Source of the DNA: Clostridiales bacterium
GTDB taxonomy: Bacteria; Bacillota; Clostridia; Oscillospirales; Oscillospiraceae
Length of the DNA: 41,133 nucleotides
Direction of reading: 5' to 3'
Assembly: GCA_022781505.1 (NCBI GenBank)
Contig: JALETK010000034.1
Location: forward strand, 1-41,133
How positions within the stretch are numbered: the first letter of the stretch is position 1; every line of letters begins with the position of its first letter. Position numbers and translations under genes: made by a program. Of this stretch, positions 7,532 through 14,164 are shown one piece after another. The notes under the pieces were generated by a model. That model was not told the DNA's origin, did no database searches, and worked only from the letters and a program-made list of their open reading frames with translations.

Positions 7532-8230
7532 ATGACGGAACCCTATGGCATTCTGGTGGTGGACGATGACCCCGCCATTGTGAATATTGTGGAGACCACC
7601 CTGACCCAGGCGGGGTACCGGGTGCTCACCGCCTCCGACGGAGAGCGGGCCTGTGCCCTGGCGGACCGGGTTCATCTCGTTATTATGGATGTGATGATGC
7701 CCCGGTGCAACGGCCTCATGGCCACCATGCGAATCCGGGGGGACAGCAACGTGCCCATTCTCATGCTCTCGGCGAAAGCGGAGGGCAGTGACCGGGTGCT
7801 GGGCCTGGAGGCCGGGGCGGACGATTACCTAGTGAAGCCCTTTTACCAGGCGGAGCTCCTGGCCCGGGTGAAGGCCCTGCTGCGCCGGTATGACGACCTG
7901 GGCTCCATCCGGGAGACGGCGGGGAAGAAGTGCATGAGGATCGGAGCCATCACTCTGGACACGGAGGCCAAGCGCCTGATGGTCCGGGGGGAGCCTGTGC
8001 GGCTCACCGCCACGGAGTATAAGATTCTCCACCTACTCATGTCCAACCCCGGCCGGGTGTTCTCCGCCGAGGAGATTTATCAGCGGGTGTGGGATTCGGA
8101 CGCTTATGCTGTGGAGAATACGGTGATGGTACATATCAGCCGCATCCGGGAGAAGCTGGAGCTGAATCCCCGGAAGCCGGAGTACTTGAAGGTGGTGTGG
8201 GGAATTGGCTATGAATTTGCGGAACAGTAA
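7532..8230 (+). CDS. OmpR/PhoB-family response regulator
   Basis: 232 residues in two domains. The receiver domain is about 1-120: acidic pocket DDD at 11-13, phospho-acceptor Asp53 in VIMDVMMPRCNG, lysine in DDYLVKPF. The C-terminal winged helix is about 135-230 (RLTATEYKILHLLMSNPGRVFSAEEIYQRVW and NTVMVHISRIREKLE). The ATG at 7532 is chosen because GGAGAACGACCC lies just upstream and a 232-residue length is typical; an upstream TTG-like start would run through the gpsA hairpin. It overlaps the histidine kinase gene by 20 bp, so the two form one signalling pair. Confidence 0.95.
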   Translation: MTEPYGILVVDDDPAIVNIVETTLTQAGYRVLTASDGERACALADRVHLVIMDVMMPRCNGLMATMRIRGDSNVPILMLSAKAEGSDRVLGLEAGADDYLVKPFYQAELLARVKALLRRYDDLGSIRETAGKKCMRIGAITLDTEAKRLMVRGEPVRLTATEYKILHLLMSNPGRVFSAEEIYQRVWDSDAYAVENTVMVHISRIREKLELNPRKPEYLKVVWGIGYEFAEQ

Positions 8231-9758
8231 GCGGTGGCTCTTGTGCCTTTTGAGCGCCTTTCTCCTGTGCCTGGGACTCCACCTGTGGTGCTGGACCTCC
8301 GCGCCGGGGAGCGGAAGCATCGTGGAGACCTCTATGATGACCACCTATCCGACCGATTGGACACAGGCCGTTGCGGGCACCACGGTCACCCAGTGGGTAG
8401 AGGAGACGGAGGACACGGAGGGAACGGTGCAGGTATGGGAGGAGGAGACCCCTCCCGCGCGGAAAAGCGCCCTCCGGTACGGGGCTCTGGGGGCCATGGT
8501 TCTGGGAAGCCTCCTGGCCCTGTGGTTTTTCCGCCAGAAGGGGAGCTGCAGCCCCTATCTGTGCCCGGAGACGGAGGTGCTGCTGGGGGCGGCTCTGGGG
8601 GCACTCACGGTTTTTGTACTGTGGAACTGGAGCGCCACATGGCTGATCGGGGCCGGGACACTCACTGCCGCCGGGGCCCTGTGGGCCATCCGGAGCCTCC
8701 TGCGCCGCCTGGTTCAGGGCCTCCATCTGAGAGACACCGGCGCCAGCCGCCTGGGGCGGCGAGCCGGCAGCGCCCTGGGCTACGGGGTGGTGCAGCTGGC
8801 GCTGACGGTGCTGTTCTTCACCGGTGGGGTCTTCCTGTGCCTTCTCCGGCATTGGACGGGTGCGCCCCTCCTTCTCTATGCCGGGGTGCCTGCCGCCTGC
8901 CTGGTCTGCCTCTGCCGGGATATGGACCGGCTCACCCGGGAGCTTCAGCGGCTTCATGAGGGGGAGCCTGTGGCGCAGGGAGAGGGCTTCTTCGCCGGGG
9001 ATCTGGAGACCCTGGGGGATCTTCAGCACCAGCGGGATGAGGCGGTGAAGACAGCCCTTTCCAGCGAGCGGTTTAAGGTGGAGCTGATTTCCAACGTGTC
9101 CCACGACCTGCGGACGCCCCTCACCGCCATTTTGGGCTACGGCGAGCTCCTGGAGCAGGAGACTCTGTCCCCCCGGGGCCGGGAGCGGCTGACCCTTCTC
9201 AACCGGAAGGCGGGCTATATGCGGGACCTGGTGGAGGCCCTTTTTGAGCTCACCAAGGTCTCCAGCGGCGTGGTGGAGGCGGAGCGCCGGGAGCTGGATC
9301 TGATCCGTCTGCTGGAGCAGACTCTGGGACTTCTGGATGACCGGCTCCGTGAGGCGGGGCTGGAGGTTCGGCGGTACTACCCCGAGGGGGCGCTTCCCAT
9401 CCGCACCGACGGGGGCAGAATGCACCAGGTCTTCACCAACCTTCTGGAAAATGCCATCAAGTACGCCCTCCCCGGCACGCGGATTTATCTGGAGGTGCGG
9501 AAAGGGGAGGGGACGGCCACCGTCCGCCTGACCAACACCGCCTCCTATGACATGGATTTCAACCCCGAGGACATTGTCCAGCGCTTTGCCCGGGGAGACA
9601 AAGCCCGCAGCACCCAGGGAAGCGGCATCGGCCTGGCCATCGCCCAGACCTACACGGAGTCCTGCGGCGGCAAGTTCCGGGTGGAGGTGGACGGCGACCA
9701 GTTCCGGGCCCTGGTGACCCTCCCCTGTGAAGAAACGCCCACCTTCCTGTCATTCTGA
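8211..9758 (+). CDS. Membrane sensor histidine kinase
   Basis: About 515 residues. An N-terminal membrane segment (about 9-27) is followed by a roughly 60-residue probable extracellular loop and several more membrane spans up to about residue 235. The DHp helix contains SNVSHDLRTPLTAILGYGELL with the phospho-accepting His298. The ATPase has the N box (QVFTNLLENAIKYA) and G box (GSGIGLAIAQTYTESCGG). It partners the overlapping response regulator. Its signal is unknown; the downstream acyltransferase and DUF2079 genes hint at envelope stress or composition, by inference. The last codons and stop lie inside a dispersed repeat (9748-9777). Confidence 0.94.
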   Translation: MNLRNSKRWLLCLLSAFLLCLGLHLWCWTSAPGSGSIVETSMMTTYPTDWTQAVAGTTVTQWVEETEDTEGTVQVWEEETPPARKSALRYGALGAMVLGSLLALWFFRQKGSCSPYLCPETEVLLGAALGALTVFVLWNWSATWLIGAGTLTAAGALWAIRSLLRRLVQGLHLRDTGASRLGRRAGSALGYGVVQLALTVLFFTGGVFLCLLRHWTGAPLLLYAGVPAACLVCLCRDMDRLTRELQRLHEGEPVAQGEGFFAGDLETLGDLQHQRDEAVKTALSSERFKVELISNVSHDLRTPLTAILGYGELLEQETLSPRGRERLTLLNRKAGYMRDLVEALFELTKVSSGVVEAERRELDLIRLLEQTLGLLDDRLREAGLEVRRYYPEGALPIRTDGGRMHQVFTNLLENAIKYALPGTRIYLEVRKGEGTATVRLTNTASYDMDFNPEDIVQRFARGDKARSTQGSGIGLAIAQTYTESCGGKFRVEVDGDQFRALVTLPCEETPTFLSF

Positions 9759-9777
9759 GGCGCAGCCGAAGAATCTT
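9748..9777. repeat. Half copy of a dispersed TGTCATNCTGAG repeat
   Basis: TGTCATTCTGAG followed by GCGCAGCCGAAGAATCT matches, in reverse complement, the right half of the full inverted-repeat element at 13682-13777. The histidine kinase stop codon (9756-9758) lies within it, so insertion of the repeat appears to have set the C-terminus FLSF of that protein. Confidence 0.65.
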
Positions 9778-9852
9778 TCGCACCGGCAATGCGCCGAACA
9801 CGCAAAAAGGAAAAACTGAAAGAAATCTGTAAGATTTCCGTCGGCTCTTTTG

Positions 9853-9897
9853 AAAGACACCTTTTGTATCATGGAGATACAGGAGGTGTCTTTTTTT
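9853..9897 (+). terminator. Strong hairpin-T7 terminator containing the next gene's ribosome site
   Basis: A 10-bp stem (9853-9862 with 9884-9893) continues through two U-G wobbles into a 6-bp upper stem (9865-9870 with 9876-9881), with a 5-nt loop and seven T's (9891-9897). AGGAGG (9881-9886), the only Shine-Dalgarno for the acyltransferase gene starting at 9899, is buried in the 3' arm. The element can thus both end transcription of the two-component operon and hide the downstream ribosome site. Confidence 0.8.
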
Positions 9898-9898
9898 G

Positions 9899-10915
9899 AT
9901 GAAACGGGAACCGGGTTTGGATTTGCTGCGGTGTGTCGCCCTGTTGTGCGTGATTACCTTCCACGGCTTTTTATATAATGGGTACTATCGGGAACACCAG
10001 GCGGGGGGTGCCATGCTCCTGGCCGGGAGCGTCCGGTGGCTCAGCGTCAGCTGCGTGGGGCTGTTCCTCATGCTGACGGGCTATCTGAAGTCCGGCAGGA
10101 CGGAGCTTCGCGCCTGCTACAGAGGCCTCCCTTCGGTGCTCCTGGGCTACCTCCTGGCGGCGGCGGTCTCCATTCCCGTCCGTCACTTCTTCCTGGGAGA
10201 CCCCCAGCCCCTCTTTATCTGGGTCAGAAGGCTTCTGGGCTTCCGGGGGGTCTACTATGGCTGGTATGTGGAGATGTATGTGGGACTGATGCTCCTGAGC
10301 CCTTTTGTGAACCGGGCGCTTATGGCCCAGCCCTCCCGGGGTGGATTGCTTGCCCTGGGGGCGGTGCTGCTGGCGGTGACCGCCCTCCCCGGGGCCACGC
10401 CCCTGGAGCTGGCCCCGGCGTACTGGCGGAGTATGTATCCCCTGACCTATTACGTCCTGGGAGCCCTGGTTCGCCGCTTCCAGCCGGAGATTCCCCCCTG
10501 GGCGGGCCTGGCCGGAGCGCTCCTCACGGCCCTCGGCCTGGGGGCTGCCACGGTGCTGTCTACCGGGGGAGACCTGAGCGGGGCCTTTACCCAGGAGTTC
10601 GGCGACCTGTGGATTGTGGTTATGGTGGTGTGCCTGTTCGTGGGCCTCTACCGGGTGCGTCCGGGAGGGCGCCTGGGGCGGCTGCTCTCCTGGGGAGCCG
10701 GGGGCTGTTTCGGTGGGTATCTCCTGTCCCACCTTCTGGACGCCTGGTGCTACCGGCTGATACCGGGGTGGAGAACCCCGGGGCGATACCCCCTGTTGTT
10801 CCTGACGGTCACCGTTCCCATTTTCCTCTGCTCCATTCTGGGGGGCAAGCTCCTGGAGCTGGGGTGTAAGCAACTGCTGAAGCTTGGAAGGAGGCGGGCG
10901 CCATGCCTGCGGTGA
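9899..10915 (+). CDS. Acyltransferase-3 family membrane protein
   Basis: A 338-residue protein with about ten membrane segments. It begins REPGLDLLRCVALLCVITFH, where the Arg-x-x-x-Leu-Asp-x-LR and the helix-1 histidine are hallmarks of the OafA/YrhL acyltransferase-3 family. A second signature region GWYVEMYVGLMLLSPFVN follows. Such proteins transfer acyl groups (often acetyl) to cell-surface sugars or glycans; the acceptor here is unknown. The ATG at 9899 immediately follows the terminator T run, and its ribosome site is inside that hairpin. The 3' end overlaps the DUF2079 gene by 13 bp. Confidence 0.88.
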   Translation: MKREPGLDLLRCVALLCVITFHGFLYNGYYREHQAGGAMLLAGSVRWLSVSCVGLFLMLTGYLKSGRTELRACYRGLPSVLLGYLLAAAVSIPVRHFFLGDPQPLFIWVRRLLGFRGVYYGWYVEMYVGLMLLSPFVNRALMAQPSRGGLLALGAVLLAVTALPGATPLELAPAYWRSMYPLTYYVLGALVRRFQPEIPPWAGLAGALLTALGLGAATVLSTGGDLSGAFTQEFGDLWIVVMVVCLFVGLYRVRPGGRLGRLLSWGAGGCFGGYLLSHLLDAWCYRLIPGWRTPGRYPLLFLTVTVPIFLCSILGGKLLELGCKQLLKLGRRRAPCLR

Positions 10916-12753
10916 AAAATCAGAATTCCCTGAAAGGGGCGGACTTGGCCCGCTGCGCTCTGTCCGCCTGGCTCCTGGGGGTGACCCTGGAGTATCTGCT
11001 TCTGCCCGGGGAGCTTCGGGCGCTGGAGGGGCTGGATGGCTTTGCCCACATGTCTCTGGGGAGAGTTCTTGGGGTGACCTGCGCCGGGACGGGGCTGCTT
11101 CTGCTCCTCTCCCGCTGTGCCTCCGGCAGAGCGGCCCGGCGGTGGATGCTTCCGGGGTGCTTCGGCGTCCTCAGCGCCCTGGCCCTGTCCGCCTCCTTCT
11201 CCTGGGCCCTTCTGGGGGCCTGCGTCCTGATTTTCCTGGTGCTGGCGGTGTACGGCCTCCGGGGCTGGAACGCCGCCCCGGAGCCGGAGGCCTGTGATGG
11301 CGCTGAGGGCAAGGCCTTTCGCCGGATTACGGCAGGCCTGGGCGCCCTGTTCTTCCTCTTTGTCTGCGCCTGGACGGTGGGCCGGGTGTATAGCTTCCGC
11401 ACCCCCACCTATGACTTTGGCATCTTCTCCCAGATGTTCTACAGCATGAAGGAGACTGGTCTGCCTGTGACCACCCTGGAGCGGGACGGGCCTTTGTCCC
11501 ACTTTCTGGTACATATGTCCCCGGTTTATTATCTCCTGCTGCCCTTCTACTGCCTGTTTCCCACTCCCGCCACCCTGCAGGTCTTGCAGGCGGCGGTGAT
11601 GACCTCCGCCCTGATTCCCCTCTGGAAGATTGGAAAGCTCCACGGCCTCACAGGGGCCCAGCGGATGCTCCTGTGCGCGCTGCTGCTCTTATACCCCGCC
11701 TTTTCCGGGGGCTCCAGCTATGACATCCATGAAAACTGCTTCCTGACGCCCCTTGTACTGTGGCTCTTCTGGGCCATTGACCGGAAGAGTACCCCCCTCA
11801 CGGCTCTTTTTGCATTCCTGACCCTGACGGTGAAGGAGGACGCCGCCGTCTATGTGGCGGTGATCGGCCTTTGGCTCACGGTAAGGGCTTTTTTGAGAAG
11901 GGAAGGACGCAGGGAACTTCTCACGGGAACGGCCCTTCTGGCGGCGTCTCTCGCCTGGTTTTTCCTGGTCACGTCGTTCCTGGCAAGCTCCGGGGACGGG
12001 GTGATGACCTATCGCTATGAGAATCTCCTCTATGGGGGCTCTTCCTCCCTCCTCACCGTGGTGACGGCGGTGATCTTAAATCCCATGAAGGCTCTGTTCG
12101 AGTGTGTGGATGGGGAGAAGCTGTGGTTCATAGCCATGACCCTGCTGCCGCTGCTGGGTCTGCCCCTTCTCACCAGGCGGTACGAGCGGTATCTGCTGCT
12201 GATTCCCTATTTTCTGGTGAATCTCCTGTCGGACTATGCCTATCAGCACAGTATTTTCTTTCAGTATACCTTCGGCTCCCTGGCCTTTCTTCTGTATCTT
12301 TCGGCGGTGAACCTGGCCGATCTGCAGGTTCCCTGGAGGAAAACCGCCGCCCTGGCCCTGGCCGGGGCAGTGAGCGCCGGCTGCTTCGGGGCGGTGGTTG
12401 TCCCCAAGGCCATAAGCTACCCGGCTCTGTGCATCCGGAATTCCGATACCTATGACGGCATCCGGGAGTTTCTCTCCCAAATCCCCCGGGACGCTTCCGC
12501 GTCGGCCACCACCTTTTACACCACCTTTCTGTCCCAGCGGGAGACCCTCTATGATGTGCACTATGCCTCCCGGGAGCACCTGCTCAGCACGGAGTATGTG
12601 GTGCTCAGCGAGACCGACACGAATTCCTATGCCAAATACGCGTCCTTCGGTGAGGAGGGCTACGATAGCCTCGTGGCCCTTCTGGAGGAAAACGGCTACC
12701 GGCCCTGGGCGGAGCTGGCAGGGGAGCTGATCATTTACCGCCGGTCTGCCTGA
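10903..12753 (+). CDS. DUF2079 polytopic membrane protein
   Basis: 616 residues with an N-terminal multi-span section and a central DUF2079 domain. The TYDFGIFSQMFYSM motif, the conserved HMSPVYYLLLPFY region and KEDAAVYVAVIGLWL are visible from about residue 165 to 330. The C-terminal 120 residues (SDTYDGIREFLSQIPRDASASATTFYTTFLSQRETLYDV) look extracytoplasmic, as in GT-C-fold glycosyltransferases, to which DUF2079 is distantly similar. The function is not established. Overlap with the acyltransferase gene suggests the two modify the same surface polymer. AGGAGG is spaced for the ATG. Confidence 0.85.
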   Translation: MPAVKNQNSLKGADLARCALSAWLLGVTLEYLLLPGELRALEGLDGFAHMSLGRVLGVTCAGTGLLLLLSRCASGRAARRWMLPGCFGVLSALALSASFSWALLGACVLIFLVLAVYGLRGWNAAPEPEACDGAEGKAFRRITAGLGALFFLFVCAWTVGRVYSFRTPTYDFGIFSQMFYSMKETGLPVTTLERDGPLSHFLVHMSPVYYLLLPFYCLFPTPATLQVLQAAVMTSALIPLWKIGKLHGLTGAQRMLLCALLLLYPAFSGGSSYDIHENCFLTPLVLWLFWAIDRKSTPLTALFAFLTLTVKEDAAVYVAVIGLWLTVRAFLRREGRRELLTGTALLAASLAWFFLVTSFLASSGDGVMTYRYENLLYGGSSSLLTVVTAVILNPMKALFECVDGEKLWFIAMTLLPLLGLPLLTRRYERYLLLIPYFLVNLLSDYAYQHSIFFQYTFGSLAFLLYLSAVNLADLQVPWRKTAALALAGAVSAGCFGAVVVPKAISYPALCIRNSDTYDGIREFLSQIPRDASASATTFYTTFLSQRETLYDVHYASREHLLSTEYVVLSETDTNSYAKYASFGEEGYDSLVALLEENGYRPWAELAGELIIYRRSA

Positions 12754-12831
12754 ATGACACCGGAAAATCCATGCTTGCATCCCGATGGCAAAAGGGGTAT
12801 CATAAAGGAAAAACGGCATGGAGGTATCGCC

Positions 12832-13656
12832 ATGAGAATTACCTATTACGGCACCGGGGCGGGGGAGGCCTGGCCCGGGGTGTTCTGCCAGTGCCGGGTC
12901 TGCCGGGAGGCCCGGCAGCTGGGAGGGAAGAACATCCGCACCCGATCCCAGACCCTGGTGAACGACGACCTGCTTCTGGATCTGCCCCCGGACAACCAGC
13001 TGCACAGCCTGTATTTTGGGCTGGATTTAAGCCGGGTGAAGTCCCTTCTGTTCACCCACAGCCACTCGGATCACTGCTATCTGCCGGATCTGGAGTTTCT
13101 GCGCCGCCCCTTCTCCCACACCCACGACGACATCCTGGAGATTTACGGCAATGAGGCCATAGAGGAGCTGCTTCGCCGGGAGCCGGGGGGCCTGGGGAGC
13201 CAGGAGGCCCGGTACCGGTATCACACGGTGCCCTGCCATGTGCCCTTTGAGACTTCCGGCTACAGGGTGCTCCCTCTCCGGGCCAGACATGCGGGAAACG
13301 AGCGGTGCCTCTTTTACCGGATTTCCCGGGATGGAAAGAACCTCCTCTATGCCCACGACACCGGCCGCTTCTGGCCGGATTGCCTGGAGGCTCTGGAGGC
13401 ACAGCCCGGGAAGCTGGATCTGGTGAGCCTGGACTGCACCAGCCAGAAGCACCGGGACGGGGCCTATCACATGGGCCTCCGGGACGCCTGGGAACAGAAG
13501 CAGGAGCTTCTGGAGCGGGGCCTTGCGGATGAGAACACCATTTGGGTGGTAAACCACTTCTCCCACAACGGCGAGCTTCTCCATGAGGAGCTGGAGCGGG
13601 AGGCCCAGAAGCTGGGCTTCCTGGCAAGCTACGACGGCATGACCGTGGAATTCTGA
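12832..13656 (+). CDS. PhnP-like MBL-fold metal hydrolase
   Basis: 274 residues. GTGAGEAWPGVFCQCRVCREAR at the N-terminus holds a Cys19-x-Cys21-x2-Cys24 zinc-site pattern seen in PhnP-type phosphodiesterases. The metallo-beta-lactamase motif HSHSDH is at 76-81, with later ligands in ARHAGNERC, YAHDTG and VNHFSHNG. Family members hydrolyse cyclic nucleotide-like phosphodiesters; no phn genes are near, so the substrate is open. The start at 12832 is preferred over an upstream ATG because GGAGG is well placed and the fold begins MRITYYGTG. Confidence 0.88.
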   Translation: MRITYYGTGAGEAWPGVFCQCRVCREARQLGGKNIRTRSQTLVNDDLLLDLPPDNQLHSLYFGLDLSRVKSLLFTHSHSDHCYLPDLEFLRRPFSHTHDDILEIYGNEAIEELLRREPGGLGSQEARYRYHTVPCHVPFETSGYRVLPLRARHAGNERCLFYRISRDGKNLLYAHDTGRFWPDCLEALEAQPGKLDLVSLDCTSQKHRDGAYHMGLRDAWEQKQELLERGLADENTIWVVNHFSHNGELLHEELEREAQKLGFLASYDGMTVEF

Positions 13657-13681
13657 ATGAACGCCTTCGCGCCATCCCATT

Positions 13682-13777
13682 TGTCATCCTGAGCCAAGGG
13701 CGAAGGAGGTCACGCACTGGAGGCTCAGCATGGGGAGCCGTGCGCAGGAGATCCTTCGGCTGCGCCTCAGGATGACA
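13682..13777. repeat. 96-bp inverted-repeat element (TGTCATCCTGAG ends)
   Basis: Perfect 12-bp terminal inverted repeats (13682-13693 and 13766-13777) surround an imperfectly symmetrical core with CCAAGGGCGAAGG and ATCCTTCGGCTGCG. A half copy lies at 9748-9777. No ORF. It looks like a small hairpin-forming dispersed repeat of the kind widespread in Clostridia. Confidence 0.7.
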
Positions 13778-13805
13778 GGGAGCCATTGGTTCGTGAGAGC
13801 CCTAC

Positions 13806-13915
13806 TACGTTGTAACTTCTAAAAATCGACTACAGATAGCTTAAGGGCTGCAATTCTACGAACCGTAGGGGAGGGTCATGACCCTTCCCTACAATGCACC
13901 AAAGTTTACAACGTA
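13806..13915. repeat. 110-bp MITE-like element with central GGGAGGGTCATGACCC palindrome
   Basis: The ends TACGTTGTAA (13806-13815) and its exact reverse complement (13906-13915) bracket a segment with a central palindrome (about 13864-13891). About 85 bp of it recurs, reversed and roughly 90% identical by eye, at 19203-19287. It does not code. Together with 13682-13777 it fills most of the 460-bp gap before clpB. Confidence 0.7.
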
Positions 13916-14058
13916 TTACGGGGCCGCAAAACAGATATCAGACAGGTAGTTTTGGGATTTCCATCCGCAAAACTGCCTGTTTTTTTCAATCCGCATGGAA
14001 CGCTCTTGCCCCGGGAAAAATAAGGCTCCGGCCCGAGAAAAAATCTGGCCCGCCCCTC

Positions 14059-14086
14059 TTGACATTTTTGGAAAATGAGATATAGT
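14059..14086 (+). promoter_or_regulatory. Promoter of clpB
   Basis: TTGACA (14059-14064), a 16-bp spacer and TATAGT (14081-14086), immediately upstream of the CIRCE operator. Confidence 0.75.
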
Positions 14087-14099
14087 GATGGTAAAGAAA

Positions 14100-14126
14100 T
14101 TAGCACTCTCAACTAAAGAGTGCTAA
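14100..14126 (+). promoter_or_regulatory. CIRCE operator (HrcA site)
   Basis: TTAGCACTC, a 9-base spacer and GAGTGCTAA: an exact match to the CIRCE consensus. It lies at about +7 to +33 relative to the promoter and 38 bp before the clpB ATG. It predicts HrcA repression relieved by heat shock; hrcA itself is not in the window. Confidence 0.96.
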
Positions 14127-14164
14127 CACCAGAGCCCGGGTGGGCGTCGGAAGGAGCGTTGTAT

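Noticed and set aside
13657-14119. Possible CRISPR or array-like repeats before clpB
   Set aside because: Repeats are inverted pairs of two unrelated elements, not regularly spaced direct repeats.
14120-14164. Upstream TTG start for clpB
   Set aside because: It lies within the CIRCE hairpin and lacks a ribosome site, while ATG at 14165 begins the typical [10 protein letters not shown] sequence.
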